Positions 1 to 7,225 of a DNA stretch of 18,195 nt are shown piece after piece. Source of the stretch: Bacteroidota bacterium (GTDB lineage: Bacteria > Bacteroidota > Ignavibacteria > Ignavibacteriales > Ignavibacteriaceae). The translations under genes and the position numbers were made by a program. The notes below the pieces were generated by a model. The model saw only the letters and a program-made list of their open reading frames with translations, had not been told where the DNA came from and made no database searches. The number at the start of each line of letters is the position of its first letter. Within the stretch, counting starts at the first letter, position 1. The DNA is taken from NCBI GenBank assembly GCA_021796135.1, contig JAJYOQ010000024.1:1-18195 (forward strand), in the 5' to 3' direction.

Positions 1-2
1 CA

Positions 3-332
3 TCATTTTTTTCAAAAGGAGTTCATCATAGTCTCGACAGTTTAGCTGCTTCAGGTGCCGATGTGGTCGGACTGGATTGGACAATGGATTTGCGATCTGT
101 GAGAAAGTTAATCGGAAATAGAGTCGCATTGCAGGGAAATTTAGACCCTACGGTTCTTTATGCAGATGAGGATAAAATACGTGCTGAAGTTAAGAAGATT
201 CTTTCGTCTTATGGAGAAGGAAACGGACACATCTTTAACCTAGGTCACGGCATCCTGCCTGATGTTGATCCGGAGAAGGCTAAATTACTGGTTGAGTTAG
301 TAAAACAGGAAAGTAAGGCATTTCACCGCTAA
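3..332 (+). CDS. hemE: Uroporphyrinogen decarboxylase, C-terminal part (5' end outside window)
   Basis: HemE removes four carboxyl groups from uroporphyrinogen III to give coproporphyrinogen III in the cytosolic heme pathway. The window opens inside the gene and about 110 C-terminal codons remain of a family that is usually about 340. The frame runs open from base 3. It contains KGVHHSLDSLAASGADVVGLDW, close to the family's KG..H.L..L...GADVVGLDWT, then GNRVALQGNLDPTVLYAD and GHIFNLGHGILPDVDPE, the conserved C-terminal HemE blocks. A GTG at 63 lies inside the conserved GADVVGLDW stretch and is not a real start. The stop is followed 39 bases later by hemN on the same strand, so both are probably in one operon. 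Identification is firm; only the missing 5' part cannot be assessed. Confidence 0.96.
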   Translation, partial: SFFSKGVHHSLDSLAASGADVVGLDWTMDLRSVRKLIGNRVALQGNLDPTVLYADEDKIRAEVKKILSSYGEGNGHIFNLGHGILPDVDPEKAKLLVELVKQESKAFHR

Positions 333-371
333 GTTGCAAAGAAATGCAAAAAAAATTTAGGAGTATATATT

Positions 372-1748
372 ATGTTCGAAATAGATCTAACAAAATTTAA
401 AAAATACGATAAGCCAGGCCCAAGGTATACAAGCTATCCGACAGCCCCGCACTTCAGTGAAAAATTCACTCATGAAAATTTTCTTGATGAAGTAATAAAA
501 ACAAATTACGGCAAAGATCTTCCCGATCTTTCTCTTTACTTCCACCTCCCGTTTTGCGATACGCTTTGTTATTTCTGCGGATGTAATATGCTAATTACCC
601 GCAATCGTGACCGTGTAAAGGAATATATAAGTTATCTGAAACGAGAAATTGATATGATGAGGACTTATATCCTTCCCGACAGAAAAGTTACCCAGCTTCA
701 CTGGGGCGGCGGAACTCCCACACACTTGATGCCGGATGAAATTGCCGACTTAGCTTCATACATTAAGTCTTCATTTGATTTTAAAGATGACTCCGAAAAC
801 GGCTGCGAAATAGATCCACGCGATTTAACAAGAGAGCATCTGGAAGCTTTAAGAAATAACGGCTTTAATCGAATTAGTATGGGTGTTCAGGATTTTAACG
901 AAAAAGTTCAAAAAGCCGTTAATCGTATTCAGCCGGAAGATATAACAAGACAAACAGTAAACTGGGTAAGAGAACTTAACTTCAGCAGTATAAATCTGGA
1001 CTTAATGTACGGTCTACCTTTTCAAACCCTGAAGTCTTTTTCTGATACTGTCGATAAAGTAATTGATATATCTCCTGATAGAATTGCAGTATTTAATTAT
1101 GCACACTTGCCTTGGCTCAAAAAACACATGGCGCTAATACATGCCGAAGATCTTCCGCTGCCAGAAGAGAAACTTGAAATATTAAAAATGACAATTGAAA
1201 AGCTGACATCGGCAGGATATGTATTTATAGGAATGGATCATTTTGCAAAGCCGGACGATGAATTAAGCATAGCCTTAAATGAAAAGAAATTGTACAGAAA
1301 TTTTCAGGGATACAGCACGCATGCCGGCAGCGACCTTTATGCTATGGGTATTACCGCAATTAGCCAGCTTCATAATATTTATGCTCAGAATTATAAAACC
1401 GAAAAGGAATATTTTAATTCGATAGATAATGAAACCTTACCGATTGCAAAGGGCTACAGCTTAAGTGAAGACGATATTTTGAGACGTGAAGTTATATCGA
1501 AATTAATGTGCAATTTTGAACTTAAATTTTCTGATATTGAGAAAAAATTTAATATTAACTTTAAAGAATATTTTTCATGGGGTTTGAATAATCTGAATGA
1601 AATGATAAACGATGAATTATTAATTCTTAAAGATAATAAAATTGAAATTACTCAAATGGGAAAATTATTAATTCGTAATATTGCAATGAATTTTGACGGA
1701 TATATTGAAAGAAAAGAAGATACTGCAAAATATTCACGGACTGTTTAA
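372..1748 (+). CDS. hemN: Oxygen-independent coproporphyrinogen III oxidase (radical SAM)
   Basis: HemN converts coproporphyrinogen III to protoporphyrinogen IX by two radical oxidative decarboxylations, using S-adenosylmethionine and a [4Fe-4S] cluster instead of oxygen. The 458-residue length matches E. coli HemN (457). The cluster motif CDTLCYFCGC puts cysteines at 62, 66, 69 and 71 in the CX3CX2CXC arrangement of true HemN; HemW heme chaperones are shorter and lack the last Cys. Tyr56 precedes it, and the GGGTP SAM-binding motif follows at about 113-117. The N-terminal KYDKPGPRYTSYPTAPHF is the HemN-specific lead-in. The start is supported by AGGAG at 359-363, eight bases before the ATG. 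It sits between hemE and the protoporphyrinogen oxidase gene, in pathway order. Confidence 0.97.
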   Translation: MFEIDLTKFKKYDKPGPRYTSYPTAPHFSEKFTHENFLDEVIKTNYGKDLPDLSLYFHLPFCDTLCYFCGCNMLITRNRDRVKEYISYLKREIDMMRTYILPDRKVTQLHWGGGTPTHLMPDEIADLASYIKSSFDFKDDSENGCEIDPRDLTREHLEALRNNGFNRISMGVQDFNEKVQKAVNRIQPEDITRQTVNWVRELNFSSINLDLMYGLPFQTLKSFSDTVDKVIDISPDRIAVFNYAHLPWLKKHMALIHAEDLPLPEEKLEILKMTIEKLTSAGYVFIGMDHFAKPDDELSIALNEKKLYRNFQGYSTHAGSDLYAMGITAISQLHNIYAQNYKTEKEYFNSIDNETLPIAKGYSLSEDDILRREVISKLMCNFELKFSDIEKKFNINFKEYFSWGLNNLNEMINDELLILKDNKIEITQMGKLLIRNIAMNFDGYIERKEDTAKYSRTV

Positions 1749-1795
1749 TTGTTTCGGTTGATGCTAATACATGACGATAATTTTAACTTTTAATT

Positions 1796-3181
1796 ATGAA
1801 TAAAAAAATTTTAGTTCTCGGCGCCGGCATCTCCGGATTAACAACCGCTTATTGGCTTCATAAAGAAGGTTATGATGTAACTGTTCTTGAAAAGAAGAGT
1901 GAGGTCGGCGGATCAATGGAAAGCTTTTGGGAAAGCGGATATCTGTTCGACCGCGGTCCTAATAGTGGACTTGAAACTTCACCTCTGATCAGGACCCTCA
2001 TTGATGATTTAAATTTGAACGAACAATTTATCTATGCAAGTAAGGCTGGCAACAAGCGATATATTTTAAGAGATAATCATCTTCATCCTCTGCCGATGAG
2101 TCCTCCGGCATTTATTAAAACAAAACTTTTTTCTACCGCTGCAAAACTTCGATTATTTGTCGAACCTTTAATCGGGAGATCTGAAGACGGTTATTACCAA
2201 AGTATTTCTGATTTTGTTACTAGAAGGTTGGGAAGAGAATTTTTAGACTATGCAATTAACCCTTTTGTAGCAGGTGTTTATGCGGGTAATCCGGATAATT
2301 TAAGCGTTAAATCGGCTTTCCCTAAGCTTTATGCTTTGGAAGAAGATTACGGCGGACTTATTATCGGTTCAATTAAAAGTATGAAAAAAAGGAAACAGCG
2401 CGCAGAGAAATCAAAACAGAGCGCTCAGATGTTTTCATTTACTGACGGGATGCAGGTTCTTCCAAAAGCAATTACGGCAAAACTCGGGGAGAAAGTAATC
2501 ACTTCGGCAGAGGTAACTTTGATCCGAAAAAACAGAGATGGTTACACAGTCAGCTTTAATTATATGGGTTCTCCAAAAGAAATAAATTGTGATATCTTGC
2601 TTTCGACTCTTCCTGCTTATGTGGCAGCCGATTTATTTAAAGATATTGATGAAAAACTATTTAAGCACTTATCGGAAATATATTACCCTCCTGTGATCGT
2701 CCTGTTCTTGGGATATAGCAAATCAGTTATAGGTCAACCGCTTGACGGATTTGGATATTTAATTCCTGAAAAAGAAAAAAAATCATTTCTCGGAGCTATT
2801 TGGAGTTCTGTAATATTTCCAAACCGATCTAATGAAAATAAAGCTGCATTCACATTGTTTATAGGCGGAGCTAGAAATCCTGAAATTGAAAATTCTGATA
2901 AAGAGATTATAATAAATAAAGTGAAAGCGGAATTTCAGCAGCTAATGAAAATTACGGGGAAACCGGATTTTGAATCCTATAGATATTGGTCTAAAGCAAT
3001 TCCTCAATATAATATTGGCTATATTGAACATGAAAATTATTTTGATGAATTTGAAAAAAATAATCCTGGAATTGTAATAGGCGGAAATTATCGCGGAGGA
3101 ATATCCGTCGGTGACTGTATAAAGAATTCGGAATTAGTAGCGGAAAAAATTAAAAGTAGTTTGAAAATAAATAAAGTATAA
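1796..3181 (+). CDS. hemG: Protoporphyrinogen oxidase, HemY/PPOX-type flavoprotein
   Basis: This FAD-dependent amine-oxidase-fold enzyme takes six electrons from protoporphyrinogen IX to give protoporphyrin IX. The 461-residue protein opens with an FAD dinucleotide-binding motif, GAGISG (Gly9, Gly11, Gly14), ending its beta-alpha-beta unit at [15 protein letters not shown] and the RGPNSGLE stretch follow as in PPOX, and a C-terminal FAD-contact block [18 protein letters not shown] lies near residues 425-442. No signal peptide or membrane segment is obvious; such enzymes are usually membrane-associated. It lies 47 bases after hemN and 11 before hemB. No convincing Shine-Dalgarno precedes the ATG. 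The same family includes coproporphyrinogen oxidases of the coproporphyrin-dependent route. The neighbouring hemN favours the protoporphyrin route here, but sequence alone does not prove it. Confidence 0.9.
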   Translation: MNKKILVLGAGISGLTTAYWLHKEGYDVTVLEKKSEVGGSMESFWESGYLFDRGPNSGLETSPLIRTLIDDLNLNEQFIYASKAGNKRYILRDNHLHPLPMSPPAFIKTKLFSTAAKLRLFVEPLIGRSEDGYYQSISDFVTRRLGREFLDYAINPFVAGVYAGNPDNLSVKSAFPKLYALEEDYGGLIIGSIKSMKKRKQRAEKSKQSAQMFSFTDGMQVLPKAITAKLGEKVITSAEVTLIRKNRDGYTVSFNYMGSPKEINCDILLSTLPAYVAADLFKDIDEKLFKHLSEIYYPPVIVLFLGYSKSVIGQPLDGFGYLIPEKEKKSFLGAIWSSVIFPNRSNENKAAFTLFIGGARNPEIENSDKEIIINKVKAEFQQLMKITGKPDFESYRYWSKAIPQYNIGYIEHENYFDEFEKNNPGIVIGGNYRGGISVGDCIKNSELVAEKIKSSLKINKV

Positions 3182-3192
3182 GGAAAATTATT

Positions 3193-4179
3193 ATGGCAAA
3201 TTATCCTACAAAAAGATTAAGACGTCTTCGTTACAACCCTTTGGTAAGAGACCTAATCCGTGAGACAGAATTATCAAAAAATGATTTTATTTATCCTTTG
3301 TTTGTTGTTCCAGGAAGCAAAATTAAAAATTCCATAAAATCAATGCCCGGGGTATTCCAATTTTCAATAGATAATATCGTTGAAGAATGTAAAGAAGTTG
3401 CATCACTGGGAATTCCGGCAGTAATATTATTTGGAATTCCTGAGCATAAAGATGAACAGGGGTCTGAGGCTTATGATTCTAACGGAATTATTCAAAGAGC
3501 TATCCGGGCAATCAAATCGGAGGTAAAAAATCTCTTGATTATTACGGATGTCTGTCTTTGTGAATACACTTCTCATGGTCATTGCGGGCTTCTAAATGGT
3601 GAAGAGATATTAAATGATGAAACAGTCTCTCTTCTTGCTAAGGAAGCAGTTTCTCACGCAGAAGCCGGTGCCGATATAATAGCTCCTTCGGATATGATGG
3701 ACGGAAGAATTTCAGCGATAAGAAAAGCTCTGGACTATAAAGGTTTCAACAAAATTCCGATTATAAGCTATGCTGCAAAATTTGCTTCGGGATATTATGG
3801 ACCATTTCGGGAGGCTGCAGGTTCTACTCCATCTTTCGGAGATAGACGTTCTCATCAAATGGATATAGCTAACGGCAATGAAGCATTAAGAGAAGTTGAA
3901 TCTGATATAGAAGAAGGAGCCGATATTGTTATGGTTAAACCCGCAGGCCCTTATCTTGATATCATTAGACAGGTAAAAGATAAATTCAGAATGCCTACTT
4001 GCGCCTATCAAGTCAGCGGTGAATATGCTATGATTAAAGCTGCGGGAATTAACGGCTGGATCGATGAGGAAAGAGTGATGATCGAAAGTTTAATCGCAAT
4101 TAAACGTGCCGGAGCTGATATGTTCTTAACTTATTTCGCTAAGGATGCAGCAAAATACTTAGATAAAAACAAAAAGTAA
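3193..4179 (+). CDS. hemB: Porphobilinogen synthase (delta-aminolevulinate dehydratase)
   Basis: HemB condenses two 5-aminolevulinate molecules to porphobilinogen, the first common tetrapyrrole step after ALA. Its 328 residues are the usual length. The zinc-site cysteines are Cys121, Cys123 and Cys131 in [14 protein letters not shown], so this is a Zn-type rather than a Cys-less Mg-type enzyme. The active-site lysines are Lys196 (SYAAKFAS) and Lys249 (VMVKPA), the latter the expected Schiff-base residue. GPFREAAGS and [10 protein letters not shown] form the conserved substrate and metal-proximal loop. The start follows the previous stop by 11 bases, with AAGGA across the end of the upstream gene as ribosome site. 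Its position after the oxidase gene means early and late heme-pathway enzymes are co-transcribed. Confidence 0.97.
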   Translation: MANYPTKRLRRLRYNPLVRDLIRETELSKNDFIYPLFVVPGSKIKNSIKSMPGVFQFSIDNIVEECKEVASLGIPAVILFGIPEHKDEQGSEAYDSNGIIQRAIRAIKSEVKNLLIITDVCLCEYTSHGHCGLLNGEEILNDETVSLLAKEAVSHAEAGADIIAPSDMMDGRISAIRKALDYKGFNKIPIISYAAKFASGYYGPFREAAGSTPSFGDRRSHQMDIANGNEALREVESDIEEGADIVMVKPAGPYLDIIRQVKDKFRMPTCAYQVSGEYAMIKAAGINGWIDEERVMIESLIAIKRAGADMFLTYFAKDAAKYLDKNKK

Positions 4180-4208
4180 ATTTTCATTTCCTTGTAATTA
4201 GAAATTTC

Positions 4209-4565
4209 ATGGACTTAGAGCTAGTACGAGAATATTGTCTGAAAAAACCCGGTGTTACCGAAACTCTGCCTTTTGACGAAGATACTCCGGTTTATAAAGT
4301 TATGGGGAAAATCTTTCTTATATCAAATTTAAATCCTCCCTTTAGTATTAATCTAAAGTGTGATCCGGAAAAAGCGGTAGAAATACGGGAAAAATACGAT
4401 TCTGTTGTCCCCGGTTATCACATGAATAAAACTCATTGGAATACAGTATTGCTCGATAACTTAATTCCTGATAAATATATTTTCGAATGGATTGATGATT
4501 CTTATAATCTTATTGTTTCTGGTTTAAAAAAATCGGATAAAGAAAAGCTTCTTAAATATAAATAA
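4209..4565 (+). CDS. MmcQ/YjbR family small protein
   Basis: This 118-residue protein belongs to the MmcQ/YjbR (DUF419) family, which has a CyaY-like alpha/beta fold and is often labelled DNA-binding on structural grounds, without an established cellular role. The family pattern is visible: an N-terminal helix with YCLKKPGVTETLPFDEDTPVYKV, then KIFLISNL, the INLKCDPEKAVEIREKYDSV block, PGYHMNKTHWNTV (the most conserved stretch), and a C-terminal IDDSYNLIVSGLKK helix. No Cys cluster or signal peptide is seen. It starts 29 bases after hemB on the same strand, so it probably rides on the heme operon, though no function in heme metabolism is known for the family. No clear Shine-Dalgarno precedes it. 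Confidence 0.85.
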   Translation: MDLELVREYCLKKPGVTETLPFDEDTPVYKVMGKIFLISNLNPPFSINLKCDPEKAVEIREKYDSVVPGYHMNKTHWNTVLLDNLIPDKYIFEWIDDSYNLIVSGLKKSDKEKLLKYK

Positions 4566-4647
4566 TATTCCCGCCCTCTTTCCAAATCTTCGAATTTTAC
4601 AAAAAAACATTCAATAAAGTGTTAAACATCACAAACCATTAGAGTTT

Positions 4648-4677
4648 TAACAATAGATGTTGCAACATTAAATGTTA
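4648..4677. promoter_or_regulatory. 30-bp dyad, candidate operator of the YceI-MarR unit
   Basis: Pairing base 4648 with 4677 and moving inward, 12 of 15 pairs are complementary. TAACA at 4648-4652 mirrors TGTTA at 4673-4677, around a perfect 12-bp palindrome ATGTTGCAACAT at 4657-4668. A further TGTTA lies at 4620-4624. The dyad covers the presumed -33 region of the promoter ahead of the YceI gene, where a bound repressor would block initiation. A MarR-family regulator is encoded at the end of the same gene group and is the obvious candidate ligand. That link is inference. Confidence 0.6.
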
Positions 4678-4690
4678 TTCCATATATTTG
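4660..4690 (+). promoter_or_regulatory. FCB-type promoter for the YceI gene unit
   Basis: TATATTTG at 4683-4690 matches the Bacteroidota -7 consensus TAnnTTTG. TTG at 4660-4662 stands 20 bases upstream, the usual spacing for the -33 element. Transcription would start a few bases after 4690, giving a leader of roughly 35-40 nt before the ATG at 4733. The -33 TTG is part of the palindromic core of the candidate operator. Confidence 0.55.
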
Positions 4691-4732
4691 ATCAGTAATT
4701 AAATTTTAATAAATATTATTTGGAGATAAAAA

Positions 4733-5275
4733 ATGGAAAACACAACAAAAAGCACATGGACACTAGATCCAGCACATACCAAAGTTCAATTTTCAGTAAG
4801 ACATCTTATAATTTCTGAAGTAGCGGGAAAATTTAACAATTTCTCACTAGAAGTTAATAATGCTAATTCTGATTTTTCTCAAGCTGATATAACTTTAACT
4901 ATAGAAGCGAAATCTATAGATACTGGAATTACTGATCGTGATAATCATTTAAGAAGCGCTGACTTTTTTGATGTAGAAAAATTTGATAAAATTATTTTTA
5001 AGAGTACCTCGATCAAAAAGATTGATGACGAAAAATATAAACTTTATGGAAACCTTACTATTAAAGATATTACTAAGCCGTTTGAGTTCGATGTTGAATA
5101 CGGCGGTCAAATTGTTGATCCTTGGGGAATGACAAGAGCAGGATTTAAGGTTACCGGAAGTTTAAACAGATTTGATTATAATTTACAATGGAATGCTTTA
5201 ATGGAGACCGGCGGCGCTGTTGTAGGAAAAAACATTAAACTTGTTGGCGATATAGAAATTACAAAAAATGCATAA
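4733..5275 (+). CDS. YceI-like family protein
   Basis: This 180-residue protein is a YceI-family lipocalin-like beta-barrel. Characterised members bind polyisoprenoid or amphipathic ligands. The N-terminal WTLDPAHTKVQFSVRHLIIS followed by GKFNNFS is the family opening, and TDRDNHLRSADFFDVEKF is its most conserved central motif. Then come GNLTIKDITKPFEFDVEYGG, DPWGMTRAGF and a C-terminal GKNIKLVGDIEI strand. Unlike E. coli YceI, no signal peptide precedes the domain, so the protein is probably cytoplasmic. The start is well supported: GGAG at 4722-4725, seven bases before the ATG. It is the first gene of a co-directional group with a nitroreductase, a pirin and a MarR regulator, 13 bases ahead of the next gene. 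Ligand unknown. Confidence 0.9.
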   Translation: MENTTKSTWTLDPAHTKVQFSVRHLIISEVAGKFNNFSLEVNNANSDFSQADITLTIEAKSIDTGITDRDNHLRSADFFDVEKFDKIIFKSTSIKKIDDEKYKLYGNLTIKDITKPFEFDVEYGGQIVDPWGMTRAGFKVTGSLNRFDYNLQWNALMETGGAVVGKNIKLVGDIEITKNA

Positions 5276-5288
5276 ATAGAAAGTTAAG

Positions 5289-5882
5289 ATGATACACGAA
5301 TTGCTTGCTAAAAGATATAGTCCGAGAGCTTTATCGGACAAAACAATTGGTACTGAAAAAATTATTGATTTATTAGAGGCGGCGCGTTGGGCGCCTTCCT
5401 CTATGAACGAACAACCATGGAGATTCATAATAGCTCGTAAAGAAGATAGTAGTGATTTTCATAAAATACTTGGCGTATTAAATGAAACTAATCGACTGTG
5501 GGCTAAAAATGCATCAGCACTCATACTGACAATTGCAAAACTGGAAACTGATTCATCAAAGCAAATAAATAAATATGCTCTTTATGACTTGGGAAATGCA
5601 GTTGCAAATTTAACATTCCAAGCTACTTCGATGGAACTGTTTGTAAGACAAATGGGCGGATTTAATCCGGATAAAGCAACTGAAATTTTTTCAATTCCGT
5701 ATGAATTTTTACCTGTTAGTGTTCTGGCTATAGGTTATAAAGGGAATGCGGAGGATCTACCTGAGTTCTTAAACAAACGTGAAAATACTATCAGGACAAG
5801 AAAAAATATAGACGAATTAGCCTTTACTGGGAAATTCGGATTGCCCTACTTATTAACTAAACATGTACAAGAGTTAAACTAA
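5289..5882 (+). CDS. Nitroreductase-family flavoprotein
   Basis: This 197-residue protein belongs to the FMN-dependent nitroreductase superfamily, homodimers that reduce nitroaromatics, quinones or related compounds with NAD(P)H. The phosphate-contacting KRYSPRAL (residues 8-15) and AARWAPSSMNEQPWRF are the N-terminal FMN-binding signatures. LYDLGNAVANLTFQA is the central helix typical of the family, and PVSVLAIGYKG leads to a C-terminal tail. The physiological substrate cannot be inferred. It lies 13 bases after the YceI gene and 5 before the pirin gene, so it is almost certainly co-transcribed. The ribosome site is weak (AAGTTAAG just upstream). Confidence 0.9.
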   Translation: MIHELLAKRYSPRALSDKTIGTEKIIDLLEAARWAPSSMNEQPWRFIIARKEDSSDFHKILGVLNETNRLWAKNASALILTIAKLETDSSKQINKYALYDLGNAVANLTFQATSMELFVRQMGGFNPDKATEIFSIPYEFLPVSVLAIGYKGNAEDLPEFLNKRENTIRTRKNIDELAFTGKFGLPYLLTKHVQELN

Positions 5883-5887
5883 TTTAT

Positions 5888-6598
5888 ATGAAAAAAATAA
5901 TTCATCGAGAAGAAGAAAGAGGAGTTGCAGAGCATGGCTGGCTGCATAGTAGATTCAGTTTTAGTTTTGCAGAGTATTATAATCCAAAAAAAATGGGATT
6001 TGGACTATTAAGGGTCCTAAATGATGATATAATTGAACCTGGCGAGGGATTTGGGACACATCCTCATAATAATATGGAAATTATAACTATTATGCTCCAA
6101 GGTGAACTTGAGCATAAAGACAGTTCCGGATCTGGCTCTGTAATTAGACCCGGAGAAATACAGGTTATGTCTGCAGGCACGGGAATTTTACATTCGGAAT
6201 TTAACCATTCAAAATCAGATTTGGTTAACTTGCTTCAACTCTGGATTATACCAAAAGAAAGAAATATTAAACCAAGGTATGATCAAAAGGTTTTTCCGCT
6301 TGCGGAAACTAAAAATAGTTTAATAAAGATTGTTTCAGGAAAAGAGTCTGAAGAAGCCCTGTATATACATCAAGATGCTGCTATTACTTATGGTAAACTA
6401 GAAGAAGGAAAAACTCATAAGTATAAATTTTCGTTTAAAGTAAACGGAGCTTATCTTTTTGTAATTAACGGAAAAATTTTAGTTGATGGTGATATTATAG
6501 GTCGCCGAGATGCTGCCGGAATTTCAGAAGTAGAAGAATTCGAAATTGCCGCTATGTCAGATACAGAATTTGTTATAATTGAAGTTCCCATAAATTAA
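5888..6598 (+). CDS. Pirin family protein (bicupin)
   Basis: Pirins are iron-containing bicupins; some, such as E. coli YhhW, have quercetin 2,3-dioxygenase activity, and others act as redox-sensitive partners of other proteins. At 236 residues this matches the YhhW-like bacterial form. The metal ligands of the N-terminal cupin are all present: His58 and His60 in GTHPHNNMEI, and His102 and Glu104 in GILHSEF. The start HREEERGVAEHGWLHSRFSF is the family's opening, including the expected RG and SRFSF-like segments. The second cupin (about 150-236) lacks a metal site, as is usual. It begins 5 bases after the nitroreductase stop. True substrate unknown; dioxygenase activity is possible but not shown. 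Confidence 0.92.
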   Translation: MKKIIHREEERGVAEHGWLHSRFSFSFAEYYNPKKMGFGLLRVLNDDIIEPGEGFGTHPHNNMEIITIMLQGELEHKDSSGSGSVIRPGEIQVMSAGTGILHSEFNHSKSDLVNLLQLWIIPKERNIKPRYDQKVFPLAETKNSLIKIVSGKESEEALYIHQDAAITYGKLEEGKTHKYKFSFKVNGAYLFVINGKILVDGDIIGRRDAAGISEVEEFEIAAMSDTEFVIIEVPIN

Positions 6599-6612
6599 TT
6601 CGTTTCTTAATT

Positions 6613-6641
6613 TAACAAGTCATCTTACTCAGGTTTTGTTA
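6613..6641. promoter_or_regulatory. Possible second TAACA/TGTTA operator half-site pair before marR
   Basis: TAACAA at 6613-6618 and TTGTTA at 6636-6641 form an inverted repeat with 17 bases between. The outer arms and total span (29 bp) resemble the 30-bp dyad before the YceI gene, but the central TGTTGCAACA core is missing. It lies in the 105-base gap between the pirin and MarR genes, so it could allow separate regulation of marR. Weak evidence. Confidence 0.25.
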
Positions 6642-6703
6642 TATTCGTATGAAACCAAGTATTTAGGCTTTATTCCAATTTTTACTAAAGATGATTTAAT
6701 AAA

Positions 6704-7189
6704 ATGTTTCCGACAATAAATAAAAAGATACTAACACTTATGAAACTAGAAGATGAAATTTCTCAAAGAACTTTTAAAAATGATTTTCACAGAGCTACGG
6801 TTAATATAATCTATACCTATAATTGGCTTGTAAATTTTCAAATGAATTTATTAAAGCCTTATGGATTAACTATTCAGCAGTTTAACATTCTGAGAATTTT
6901 AAGAGGTCAGTATCCAAACCCGACAACAATTAAGCTAATAAAGGAAAGAATGCTTGATAAAATGTCAGACGCATCAAGAATTGTTGAAAAATTGCGTTTA
7001 AAAGGTTTGGTGGATCGAAAAGAATGCCCTCACGAAAGAAGAAAAGTTGATGTTCTCATTACACAAAAAGGATTAGATCTCCTAAAAGAGACAGATAGCC
7101 ATGACGATGAGCTGATCACGAAAACTTCATCCCTTAACGAACATGAAATTAAAAAGTTAAATGAATTACTTGATAAAATTCGCGGTTAA
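6704..7189 (+). CDS. MarR-family transcriptional regulator
   Basis: This 161-residue protein is a MarR-type winged-helix dimeric regulator. After an N-terminal helical segment (FHRATVNIIYTYNWLVNFQ), the DNA-binding domain spans about 55-125: LTIQQFNILRIL, recognition-helix region DKMSDASRIVEKLRLKGLV, then the wing DRKECPHERRKVDVLIT. The C-terminal helix closes the dimer interface. The only cysteine, Cys108, sits in the wing. Codon 13 (ATG at 6740) is an equally plausible start, giving 149 residues and the MKLEDEI opening common in related proteins; neither start has a Shine-Dalgarno. It ends the YceI-nitroreductase-pirin group and probably controls it. MarR proteins usually repress until a ligand or oxidation releases them; the signal here is unknown. 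Confidence 0.9.
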   Translation: MFPTINKKILTLMKLEDEISQRTFKNDFHRATVNIIYTYNWLVNFQMNLLKPYGLTIQQFNILRILRGQYPNPTTIKLIKERMLDKMSDASRIVEKLRLKGLVDRKECPHERRKVDVLITQKGLDLLKETDSHDDELITKTSSLNEHEIKKLNELLDKIRG

Positions 7190-7225
7190 GGATTTTTACT
7201 CTCTTTCCTTTTCCTGATCCTTAAC
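7185..7225. terminator. Inverted repeat across the convergent marR/phosphoesterase stops
   Basis: GTTAAGGAT (7185-7193) and ATCCTTAAC (7217-7225) are perfect 9-bp inverted arms around a 23-base spacer, spanning the marR stop and the end of the opposing gene, which are 6 bases apart. A T-run (7193-7197) follows the first arm rather than the second, so this is not a textbook rho-independent terminator. It may still slow or end convergent transcription. Low confidence. Confidence 0.3.

Noticed and set aside
63..65. GTG as a start codon for a short gene at the left edge
   Set aside because: The frame is open from base 3 and the residues before it match HemE, so the GTG codes an internal valine.
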